Source: an uncultured Tessaracoccus sp. (GTDB lineage Bacteria; Actinomycetota; Actinomycetes; Propionibacteriales; Propionibacteriaceae). From it: 63,781 bases of DNA. Of the stretch, positions 56,944 through 63,781 are shown in pieces. The notes below the pieces were generated by a model. That model ran no database searches and had not been told where the DNA came from. It was given only the letters and a program-made list of their open reading frames with translations. Made by a program: the position numbers and the translations under genes. Every line of letters begins with the position of its first letter. Position 1 is the stretch's first letter. The stretch covers positions 1 through 63,781 of the forward strand of contig NZ_CAMYFI010000009.1 in the NCBI RefSeq assembly GCF_947255005.1, in the 5' to 3' direction.

Positions 56944-58458
56944 ATGAAGACACGGACGAGATTCGCCCCGTGCGCCATAGTGCTGGCTCTCCTCACGCTC
57001 ATCTTGACAGCATGCGCGACTGGAGGCCAGGGCCAACAAGACGGCGAACCCAAGCTCATCAAGGACGGAGAAATCGTCGTCGCCATGAGCGGTGAGTTCC
57101 GCCCATTCAGCTACTGGGAGGGCGAGCAACTCACCGGATTCGACTACGACATCGCCGCGGCGCTCGCGGACGAGATGGGGCTCAAGCTCGTCACTAAGAC
57201 GGCCGGGTTCTCCACGCTCGTGGAGGGCACCGCGCAGGGCCGTTACGACATGCTCGTCGCCTCCACTTCCGCCACGGAAGACCGCGCAAAGGTGGTGGAT
57301 TTCGCCAACGGCTACTACTCCTCGGGCGCGCAGTACTTCGTGCGCAAGGGCGAGCAGTGCACGAGCATCAAGGACACCCCAAACCCGACGGTAGGCGTCG
57401 CCAGCGGCACCAGCTACGAGAAGTACCTGGCTGACGAGGGCATCACCACGCAGGTGAGGACCTTCGAGTCCGACATCACCGCGCTGCAAGACGCTGAGAC
57501 GGGGCGTCTCGACGGTGCCCTCACCGATCGTCTCGTCGGTCAATTCCAGATCGAGAAGGCCGGGCTGAACCTCGAACCGTGCGGCGAGCCGCTGTACCTC
57601 GAGACGCAGGCCCCTGCCGTCGCGAAGGGCAACCCGCTGCTCGGCAAGGTGAACGAGGCACTCGAGACCATCATCGAAAACGGCACCTACGGCGAAATCT
57701 CGAAGAAGTACTTCGGCGAAGACATCTCCGGCGACATCGACAACGAGCCGGTAAAGAAAATCATGGAGAATGCGGAGGCGTCCGAGGGCCCGCCGAGCTT
57801 CGGTGAGCTCTTCGTAAACCACGCCGGCACCTTCATGAAGGCCGCGCTGCTCACGCTGCAGGTGACCGCTGTGGCGCTGCTCATCGCCGTCGTGCTCGGC
57901 TCCGTGGTCGCCTGGATGAACATGTCACGCTTCCTGCCGCTGCGCTGGCTGGCTGCGGGCTACATCGGCTTGATTCGCGGTACGCCACTCATCGCTCAGC
58001 TCTTCCTGCTGTATTTCGGCCTCACCAAATACGTCAAACTCAGCGACTTCTGGGCCGGCGCCATCGCACTCGCCATCCATAACTCCGCCTACATTGCGGA
58101 GATCGTGCGCTCGGGCTTCCAGTCGGTGCCCGGCGGCCTCGTCGAGGCCTCCCGCTCGCTCGGCATGAGCCGTTTCCAGGCGCTGCGACGGGTGCAGATC
58201 CCGCTGGCCACCAGGGCCATCTTGCCGGTGCTCGGCAGCCAGTTCATCATCGCGGTGAAAGACTCGTCGCTCGTGGCGTTCATCGGTATGGGCGAGCTAT
58301 TCCGCACCGCACAGAACATCGCGGCTTCGTCATACTCGCCGCTCAATGCGTACCTCGTGGTATCCGTCTACTACCTGATCATCGTGCTCGTGCTGACTGG
58401 CTTGGTCACGCTGCTCGAACGCAAGTTGAACCCCGATAAGAAGGAGGCGAAAGCATGA
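56944..58458 (+). CDS. Polar amino-acid ABC transporter: substrate-binding lipoprotein fused to permease
   Basis: 504 residues. The signal ends at the lipobox LTAC (Cys about 23). Residues about 40-265 are a family-3 solute-binding domain (FRPFSYWEGEQLTGFDYDIAAALADEMG, YDMLVASTSATEDRAKVVDFA). Residues about 290-500 are a HisM/GlnP-type permease with five helices and the EAA loop EASRSLGMSRFQALRRVQIPLATRAILP. Fusion of both parts on one chain is a known but minority design; the binding domain faces outward. The ATPase gene follows with an ATGA overlap. Confidence 0.92.
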   Translation: MKTRTRFAPCAIVLALLTLILTACATGGQGQQDGEPKLIKDGEIVVAMSGEFRPFSYWEGEQLTGFDYDIAAALADEMGLKLVTKTAGFSTLVEGTAQGRYDMLVASTSATEDRAKVVDFANGYYSSGAQYFVRKGEQCTSIKDTPNPTVGVASGTSYEKYLADEGITTQVRTFESDITALQDAETGRLDGALTDRLVGQFQIEKAGLNLEPCGEPLYLETQAPAVAKGNPLLGKVNEALETIIENGTYGEISKKYFGEDISGDIDNEPVKKIMENAEASEGPPSFGELFVNHAGTFMKAALLTLQVTAVALLIAVVLGSVVAWMNMSRFLPLRWLAAGYIGLIRGTPLIAQLFLLYFGLTKYVKLSDFWAGAIALAIHNSAYIAEIVRSGFQSVPGGLVEASRSLGMSRFQALRRVQIPLATRAILPVLGSQFIIAVKDSSLVAFIGMGELFRTAQNIAASSYSPLNAYLVVSVYYLIIVLVLTGLVTLLERKLNPDKKEAKA

Positions 58459-59240
58459 GCGCCGAAACGACCGACCAGGACTTCTTTGAGACCTCCGCCG
58501 ACGACGCCAACGTCGTCGAAATGCGCGACGTCACCAAGTACTTCGGCAAGACGCTCGTCTTCAAAGACATCGATCTTGACATTGAAAAGAGCGAGGTCGT
58601 CGTGCTCGTCGGCCCCTCCGGCGCGGGTAAATCCACGCTGTTGCGTTGCGTGAACGGGCTCGAGACCATCAGCAGCGGCACCATTCACGTCGCTGGCGAG
58701 GAGCTCCGGTACGACGAGAGCCACCTCAACAAGATCCGCTCGCGGGTGGGCATGGTGTTCCAGCAGTTCAACCTGTTCCCGCACATGAAAGCGCTAGACA
58801 ACATCACCGTCGCCCAGCGCGACGTGCTCGGCCGCTCGTCAGATGAGGCCGTCGAGAAGGCGCGGGAAATGCTGGATCAGGTGGGCATGTCGCACAAGGA
58901 AGATGCCTTCCCCGGCAGCCTGTCGGGCGGACAGAAGCAGCGCGTCGCGATCGCCCGCGCGCTGGCGATGGACCCGGCGATGATGCTGTTCGACGAGCCC
59001 ACCTCCGCGCTCGACCCGGAACTGGTGGGCGAGGTGCTCTCCGTCATGCGCGATCTCGCCAACGACGGCATGACCATGCTGTGCGTCACCCACGAGATGC
59101 GCTTCGCCAGGCGCGTCGCCGACCGGATCGTCATGGTGGCCGACAAGGGCATCGCCGAACAAGGCTCGCCCGAGCAGTTCCTCGACAATCCGCAAACCGA
59201 CCGCGCGAAGGAATTCCTCGCGAGCATCGATGAGGACTAA
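58455..59240 (+). CDS. Polar amino-acid ABC transporter ATP-binding protein
   Basis: 261 residues. Walker A GPSGAGKST, Q-loop VFQQFNLFPHM, signature LSGGQKQRVAIARALA, Walker B MMLFDEPTSALDPELVGEVL and H-loop CVTHEMRFARRVADR are intact, as in GlnQ/HisP. A 20-residue acidic N-terminal extension (ETTDQDFFETSADDANV) is unusual. It energises the fused importer upstream. Confidence 0.95.
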   Translation: MSAETTDQDFFETSADDANVVEMRDVTKYFGKTLVFKDIDLDIEKSEVVVLVGPSGAGKSTLLRCVNGLETISSGTIHVAGEELRYDESHLNKIRSRVGMVFQQFNLFPHMKALDNITVAQRDVLGRSSDEAVEKAREMLDQVGMSHKEDAFPGSLSGGQKQRVAIARALAMDPAMMLFDEPTSALDPELVGEVLSVMRDLANDGMTMLCVTHEMRFARRVADRIVMVADKGIAEQGSPEQFLDNPQTDRAKEFLASIDED

Positions 59241-59249
59241 GCCCGACCG

Positions 59250-59654
59250 CTACCGCTCGACGGCGTACCCGGCCTCCTGCCAGGCGGCAAACCCGCCTGC
59301 CAGGTGGGCCACGTCGTCGCGCCCCATGTGTTGCAGCGCCGCTGCGGCCAACGCGGAACGCCAGCCAGAGCCGCAGTAGAGCAGGAGCCGACGCCCATCA
59401 TCGAGCGCAGGCTTGTAGTAAGGGCTGAGCGGGTCCACCCAAAACTCGAGCATCCCGCGTGGCGCCCGAAACGCTCCAGGGATGGCGCCCAGCTTGGCAA
59501 TCTCGCGGGGGTCGCGGATGTCGACCACGAGCCAGTCGGGGTGTTCCAGCAGCGCGAGGGCTTCGTCGACGGCGAATGCGGTGACCTGGTGGCCCGCTTC
59601 CTCCACGAGTTGGGCGGCGCTCAGGCGCAGCGGTTCGCCTGGCTGGCGCGTCAT
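59250..59654 (-). CDS. Rhodanese-like sulfurtransferase domain protein
   Basis: 134 residues, a single rhodanese domain. DWLVVDIRDPREIAKLGAIPGAFRAPRG carries the CH2A-type loop and LLLYCGSGWRSALAAAALQHMG the active-site Cys loop, with GGFAAWQEAGY at the end. It could transfer sulfane sulfur; the partner is unknown. Convergent with the ABC ATPase, nine bases apart. Confidence 0.92.
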   Translation of the reverse strand: MTRQPGEPLRLSAAQLVEEAGHQVTAFAVDEALALLEHPDWLVVDIRDPREIAKLGAIPGAFRAPRGMLEFWVDPLSPYYKPALDDGRRLLLYCGSGWRSALAAAALQHMGRDDVAHLAGGFAAWQEAGYAVER

Positions 59655-59805
59655 GCGTCGCTTCCCCTGCCTGGTGCGTACGGTTCTCGGACGATCATGC
59701 GCACATGCTAAACGGCCGACGTTCCACCCGCCGGGATTTCGAGGGATTGTTCGCAGCAACCACGACGGACTTGGAAAAACGCGCGAACCGGTGTGCAATA
59801 AAGCC

Positions 59806-60780
59806 ATGCGTTGGAAAACTGTGGTAACGAGCGGCCTCGTGTGTGGCGTGTTGGCGGTAGCGGCGTGCGCGCCTGCGCCGAGCATGGTGGCAATCGGGGA
59901 GACCCCGACTGCGCCCTCGAGCGCCCCCGCGCCCGCCGCGACGCCGACGCCCACAGCAACCCCGGAGCGCTCGGCGAACCCAGCGGCTTCCACCCCTGCC
60001 CCCACGCCGACGGTTGAGCCTTCGTCGAAGGCCCCGGTGACGCCGTCGATGGAGGCATCGAGCACCCCGTCGAGTGATGCGTCGGGCACCCCGTCTAAGC
60101 CCACGGGCACCCAGTCCCCCGCCGACGACGCAGCTGCCGCCACCGTCGCGTCGGGCAAGCGCCCGGATTGCTCGAAGCTGCGCTGCATCGCGCTCACTTT
60201 CGACGACGGCCCCGGCCCGTACACCAAGCAGCTGCTCGATACCCTCGCGAAGACGGGCTCGAAGGCCACGTTCTTCGTGCTCGGGCCGAACGTGGCCTCG
60301 CGGCCGGAGCTCGTTAAACGCATGCAGAGGGAAGGGCACCAAATTGGCAACCACTCTTGGAGCCACCCGCAGCTCTCGCACCTGTCTTCGCAAAAAGTGC
60401 TGAGCGAGATTGAACGCACCTCGGCCGAGGTCAAGAAGATCACCGGGCACGGCACCAACGGCATCCGCCCGCCCTACGGCGACTTCAATAAGTCCGTGCG
60501 CAACACGCTCTCCAAGGTCCCCGACGGCGAGATCATCCTGTGGAGCATCGACACCCTCGACTGGAAGACCCGCAGCACTGCAAAGACCATCGCCTCCGTG
60601 AAGAAGGAGGCCCGTCCGGGGGCTATCGTCTTGATGCACGACATCCACCAACCCACCGTCGCGGCGGTGCCCACCATCGTGAAGAATCTCCTTGCCGAGG
60701 GTTACACGCTGGTGACCGTCGACGACCTCCTCGCCTCGGAGCACCCCAAGTCGGGACAGGTGTTCACGCACCTCGGATGA
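59806..60780 (+). CDS. Polysaccharide deacetylase lipoprotein (CE4, NodB domain)
   Basis: 324 residues. Lipobox LAVAAC (Cys about 21), then a Pro/Ser/Thr linker of roughly 100 residues with several SSTPSSDASGTPS-like repeats. The NodB catalytic domain (about 120-324) has motif 1 ALTFDDGPGP, motif 2 HSWSHPQLSHL (zinc His pair), motif 3 IRPPYGDFN, motif 4 LWSIDTLDW and motif 5 IVLMHDIH. It likely N-deacetylates peptidoglycan or another cell-wall glycan. ATG at 59806; the GTG at 59791 is alternative. The end overlaps the convergent oxidoreductase gene by 17 bases. Confidence 0.92.
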   Translation: MRWKTVVTSGLVCGVLAVAACAPAPSMVAIGETPTAPSSAPAPAATPTPTATPERSANPAASTPAPTPTVEPSSKAPVTPSMEASSTPSSDASGTPSKPTGTQSPADDAAAATVASGKRPDCSKLRCIALTFDDGPGPYTKQLLDTLAKTGSKATFFVLGPNVASRPELVKRMQREGHQIGNHSWSHPQLSHLSSQKVLSEIERTSAEVKKITGHGTNGIRPPYGDFNKSVRNTLSKVPDGEIILWSIDTLDWKTRSTAKTIASVKKEARPGAIVLMHDIHQPTVAAVPTIVKNLLAEGYTLVTVDDLLASEHPKSGQVFTHLG

Positions 60781-62233
60781 CGGCTCGAGCGGCCCACGCC
60801 CCCGCCATGCCATGCACCCCGGCGCCAGGGGGCGTCGCCGCCGATGCCAGGTAGAGGCGGCCTTTGCTCAGCGTGTAGGGCGTGAGGCTCATTCCTGGGC
60901 GCAGCAGCGCCTGGAGCCCGGCCATGCTGCCGCCCGCGATGTCCCCGCCCACGAGGTTGGGGTTCCATCGTTCTAAATCCGACGCGGTGGTGCGGTGCGC
61001 ATCGACGATGCGGTTGGCGAACCCCGGCGCGAATCGCTCGATCTGCGCGGTGACAAGGTGCTGCACGTAGCCGGGTTCGGGTTCCTCGTACCCATGAGGA
61101 ACATGGGTGTAGGCCCACACGACGTGCCCGGCTGAGGCGCGCGAAGAGTCGGCCACCTGCTGCTGACACACCAGCACGAACGGACGCGTCGGCATGGTTC
61201 CGACGGCGACGCTCACCTCCGCGCGATGGATCTCGTCGAGCGTGCCGCCAACATGCACCGTGCCCGCGCCGCCTACCCGTGGGTCGGCCCAGGGGACGGG
61301 CGCGTCGAGCAGATAGTCGATCTTGTACGAGCCGGGGCCGTAGCGCCAGCGGGCGAGCCGACGTCGGGTGCGCTGCGGCAGTTCGGCGTCGAGTGCCAGC
61401 ACCTGGCGCGGCGTGAGGTTCAGCACCACCGTGCGGGCGGGAAGCTGGCGCAGGCTCGTGATGCGCTGCCCCAGGTGGATGCGTCCGCCGTGCGCTTTCA
61501 CCGCCGCCGCGAGCGCGCGGGTGATGGCGCCCGAGCCACCTTCGGCGACGGGCCAACCACTCGTCATGCCGAGCGTGTTGAGCAAGTGCGCGAACGACGC
61601 GGTGAGGGGCTTCGACAGGGGCACGCTCACGTGCGCCGCGGAACCGGCCAGGAGTGCGCGGGCCGCGTCCTCGCGGAACAGCGCGTGGCCCAGCGCGCGC
61701 GCCGGGCACATCGCGGGGAGCCCGAAGCGCGCCAGTGTTATGGGATGGGGCGGGAGGCGCAGCATCGGGCCCAGCACATTGGTGAGGTGGGCGTCGATGC
61801 GCTCCACCAGGTGGCGGTGGAGGCGCAGCCAGGCCCGCTCATCGCTGCCGAGTTCGCTCGCGGTGGCTTCCAAGTTTCGGTGCAGCAAGGCCGCGGGGGC
61901 GTCGTCCAGCGGGTGCGCGAGCGGGATGCTGGGATGCCGCCAGGTGAGGCCGAACCGCTCCAGCTCCAGGGCTTGGAACACGGGGCTGGCTACGCCGAAC
62001 GGATGTGCTGCTGCGCCCAGGTCCACCGTCGCCCCAGGAAACCGCTCGGCGGAGGTGCAGGCGCCACCCACCTCGCAGGCTTGCTCGAAAACATCCACTT
62101 GGAAGCCAGCGCGCGCGAGCAGTGCCGCCGTCGTGAGCCCGTTGGGGCCGGCGCCCACCACGGCCACACGCCGCCCCTCAGTTGCTCCCACCTCGGCCCC
62201 TGCCTCTACTCGGGAAAACTCGACTGAGCTCAC
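60764..62233 (-). CDS. FAD-dependent phytoene desaturase-like oxidoreductase
   Basis: 489 residues from the GTG at 62233. Dinucleotide-binding motif VAVVGAGPNGLTTAALLARAGFQVDVFEQ near the N-terminus, followed by GGACTSAERFPGATVDLGAAAHPFG, and the C-terminal FAD-contact region LSKGRLYLASAATPPGAGVHGMAGAWAARAV. This is the CrtI/amine-oxidase-like family common in actinobacteria. No other carotenoid gene is near, so the substrate is open. An in-frame ATG upstream is possible, but a -10-like TCTAGA lies right before the GTG. Confidence 0.88.
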   Translation of the reverse strand: MSSVEFSRVEAGAEVGATEGRRVAVVGAGPNGLTTAALLARAGFQVDVFEQACEVGGACTSAERFPGATVDLGAAAHPFGVASPVFQALELERFGLTWRHPSIPLAHPLDDAPAALLHRNLEATASELGSDERAWLRLHRHLVERIDAHLTNVLGPMLRLPPHPITLARFGLPAMCPARALGHALFREDAARALLAGSAAHVSVPLSKPLTASFAHLLNTLGMTSGWPVAEGGSGAITRALAAAVKAHGGRIHLGQRITSLRQLPARTVVLNLTPRQVLALDAELPQRTRRRLARWRYGPGSYKIDYLLDAPVPWADPRVGGAGTVHVGGTLDEIHRAEVSVAVGTMPTRPFVLVCQQQVADSSRASAGHVVWAYTHVPHGYEEPEPGYVQHLVTAQIERFAPGFANRIVDAHRTTASDLERWNPNLVGGDIAGGSMAGLQALLRPGMSLTPYTLSKGRLYLASAATPPGAGVHGMAGAWAARAVIRGA

Positions 62234-62317
62234 TCTAGATGCAAAAAACTGGCCCTGGCGGGCGAAAATCCCCATCTGGAGTGCGCTTCGTCGAGCATAC
62301 GCCGATACAGTGCCCGC

Positions 62318-62896
62318 ATGACGATGCCTTGCGAGGACCGCGACTTCCACCAGTGGCACCGCGGCATCCCGCACGCCTACCTCTGGGGGTTCCGCACGCC
62401 GACGGATATCCTGCCCGCGCGCGCGGCACTCGATGGGCTCATCCTTCCTCGCTACGAACGCGATCCGCACGTCACGGTGGCCTACTGCGGGCTCGAAGGC
62501 ACGGAGTTCACGCTCCCGCGCCGCGACGACGACCTCCGCCGCTTGCGTCCCCTGTGCCGCGGGCCCGTGCAGATCACGCCGTGGCGGTGGGGGTCGTTCC
62601 CGCCCTCGCCGATGCTGGAGCTGCGCTCACCGTGGGTGCACGAGGCCCACGACACGTTGAGCGAGGGGCTTCCCTACCGGATTCTGCGGCCGTACCGACC
62701 ACACGTCACTGTCGGGTTCTACTCGGTTGCGGTGCCGTTCGACGAGCCCGCCGCCCGCATGGCGACGGTGCCGCTGCCCGGCTCATTCGAGGTGAGCGCG
62801 TTGGAGCTGCTGCGCTACGACACGCACGATATCGCAGGGCCGCTCACGGTGGTGGGGCGCCTCGACCTCAGCACGGGCCGCTACGCCAGCGCGTGA
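62318..62896 (+). CDS. 2H phosphoesterase superfamily protein (2'-5' RNA ligase-like)
   Basis: 192 residues with two HxT motifs, DPHVTVAYCG (His51, Thr53) and RPHVTVGFYS (His129, Thr131), in symmetric positions as in 2H phosphodiesterases such as ThpR or CPDase. It likely acts on cyclic phosphates or 2'-5' linkages in RNA or nucleotides. The neighbourhood gives no clue. The 3' end overlaps convergent cobS by 16 bases. Confidence 0.82.
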   Translation: MTMPCEDRDFHQWHRGIPHAYLWGFRTPTDILPARAALDGLILPRYERDPHVTVAYCGLEGTEFTLPRRDDDLRRLRPLCRGPVQITPWRWGSFPPSPMLELRSPWVHEAHDTLSEGLPYRILRPYRPHVTVGFYSVAVPFDEPAARMATVPLPGSFEVSALELLRYDTHDIAGPLTVVGRLDLSTGRYASA

Positions 62897-63654
62897 CCGG
62901 CGACGGCCAACCCCACGAGCGCGGCGGTCTGGGTGATTTCGATCACGGATCCGAACACGTCGCCAGTGCTGCCACCCAACCGACGGATCACGTGCCGCGC
63001 CCAGCCGTACCCCACCGCGTAAGCGCACGCCACGGCTCCCACGAGCGCGACGGCGCCCACAGCATCGGACACCCACCAGCCGAGCGCACCGGCGAGTAGG
63101 AGCACGCTAACCGCGTTGGCGGCCACGGCGAATCGTCCGGGCGTGCCTGCGATGAGCGCGCCGAATCCGCCTGGCCGAGCGGAGGGGCCGCGCGAGGCGA
63201 AGAGGCATCCGGTGCGCCCCACCGCCGTCGCCAGCGCCACGGCAGCGCCAGCTTGAAGCGGCGCGTATGCCGTTGTCAGATCGATGATGGCGCCTGCCTG
63301 TAGCAGCAGCACGAGCACCATGGTGATGACTCCCATGGGGCCGATGTCGGACTGCTTCATGATGGCCAGTGCCTCGACGGCGGGCTTGCGCGAGCCGAGC
63401 CCGTCGGCGGTGTCGGCGACCCCGTCGAGGTGGAGCCCCCCGGTGAGCGCGGCGAGCACCGCGAGCCCACCGAGCGCCCCAACCCACGCGGTACCGACGG
63501 CGGCGCCAGCCCACACCACCGCTCCCGCCAGGGTGCCGAGCAGCAGCCCCACGAACGGCATGGCTGCCATAGCGCCTGCAGCGGCGTCGCGGTCGATGTT
63601 CTTGGGTGGGACGGGGATGAGGCTGAACAGCCCGAGTGCGGTGATGGGCCTCAC
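62881..63654 (-). CDS. cobS: Adenosylcobinamide-GDP ribazoletransferase (cobalamin synthase)
   Basis: 257 residues, a polytopic membrane protein. The signature ALTGGLHLDGVADTADGLGSRKPAVEALAIMKQSDIGPMGV, with its Asp-rich loop, is diagnostic. It joins adenosylcobinamide-GDP and alpha-ribazole in the last steps of B12 synthesis. GTG start at 63654, overlapping the end of cobU by four bases. Confidence 0.95.
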   Translation of the reverse strand: MRPITALGLFSLIPVPPKNIDRDAAAGAMAAMPFVGLLLGTLAGAVVWAGAAVGTAWVGALGGLAVLAALTGGLHLDGVADTADGLGSRKPAVEALAIMKQSDIGPMGVITMVLVLLLQAGAIIDLTTAYAPLQAGAAVALATAVGRTGCLFASRGPSARPGGFGALIAGTPGRFAVAANAVSVLLLAGALGWWVSDAVGAVALVGAVACAYAVGYGWARHVIRRLGGSTGDVFGSVIEITQTAALVGLAVAGHALA

Positions 63655-63781
63655 TTGAGCCTCCGCGCGATGCCCGCGGTGACCAGCCAAACCTGGTCGC
63701 ACACCGCCCCGACGGTGGCGTTCACGCGTCCGAGTTCGTCGCGGAAGACGCGCCCCGAGAAGGTGGCTGGCACCACGCCCG
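63651..63781 (-). CDS. cobU: Adenosylcobinamide kinase/GMP transferase, C-terminal part
   Basis: The last 42 or so codons are inside the window: VVPATFSGRVFRDELGRVNA, then TVGAVCDQVWLVTAGIARRLK and a stop. This matches the conserved CobU/CobP end (RxFRDxLGRVN and VWLVxAGIxxxLK). CobU phosphorylates adenosylcobinamide and adds GMP, making the substrate of CobS. It is directly coupled to cobS. The gene continues beyond the window edge. Confidence 0.9.
   Translation of the reverse strand, partial: GVVPATFSGRVFRDELGRVNATVGAVCDQVWLVTAGIARRLK

Noticed and set aside
1..63781. CRISPR array, rRNA or tRNA genes
   Set aside because: No regularly spaced repeats with unique spacers, no rRNA-like stretches and no tRNA cloverleaf with a TTCGA arm at the right spacing were recognised by eye. 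A tRNAscan run would be decisive.

Overview
This is a high-GC chromosomal segment from an actinobacterium, most likely from Propionibacteriales or a neighbouring order. That placement is an inference. It rests on GC-rich codon use, frequent GTG starts and ATGA/GTGA overlaps, an IdeR/DtxR-type iron box, and actinobacterial gene pairs: DUF4307 with greA, a Z-prenyl transferase divergent from hemolysin III, and ispH near xseA/xseB. From memory, the scattered core genes greA, DUF4307, the DUF255 protein, hemolysin III, Z-prenyl transferase, phoH2, xseB, xseA, ispH and ychF fall in one stretch of the Mycobacterium tuberculosis map (about Rv1080c to Rv1112). The window therefore looks like an old syntenic backbone broken up by accessory DNA.

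Layout. 1-2.3 kb: a truncated VOC gene, an AraC regulator and a luciferase-like monooxygenase. 2.3-6.2 kb: an accessory patch with an IS481 remnant, an AlbA_2/RecG-like regulator behind a perfect 21-bp palindrome, an MntA-HepT toxin-antitoxin pair, a HIT hydrolase and a HigBA pair whose toxin is frameshifted. 6.2-13.1 kb: ychF, a GNAT enzyme, a complete iron-siderophore ABC importer under an IdeR-like box, and an M18 aminopeptidase. 13.3-17.7 kb: an islet bounded by IS30 and IS481 remnants and two copies of a 42-bp repeat. It holds a tightly overlapping five-gene operon with a WXG100-like protein, a WXG/PPE-like protein carrying a C-terminal HExxH metallopeptidase domain, and a WD40-like lipoprotein. 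This is my best candidate for an undescribed system: a type VII secretion effector cassette. 17.7-31.7 kb: mostly core genes (rmuC, ilvA, ispH, xseAB, Z-prenyl transferase, hemolysin III, phoH2, a BCCT carrier), plus a VapBC pair and a secreted LPSTG protein.

31.7-46.3 kb: an MFS pump with a divergent ArsR-type regulator and TTGCGCAA operators, a DUF255 protein, a secreted metallophosphoesterase, a rhomboid/DUF4307/greA block, a DUF2089/DUF4097 operon, ung, msrA and a run of orphan small genes. 46.3-51.0 kb: a decaying duplication in which fragments of a MATE pump and of a peptidase E gene lie beside the intact copies, mixed with broken vapBC. 51.3-63.8 kb: an Aer-like PAS protein, two secreted SH3/NlpC-like cysteine hydrolases, trpB behind a tryptophan leader peptide and attenuator, a polar amino-acid ABC importer whose binding protein is fused to its permease, a rhodanese, a polysaccharide deacetylase lipoprotein, a carotenoid-desaturase-like oxidoreductase, a 2H phosphoesterase, and cobS/cobU of cobalamin synthesis.

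No tRNA, rRNA, CRISPR array or complete transposon was recognised. Several long inverted repeats lie in intergenic gaps, and two of them clearly share a core. All coordinates, starts and frames were read by eye; every frameshift call could also be a sequencing error.
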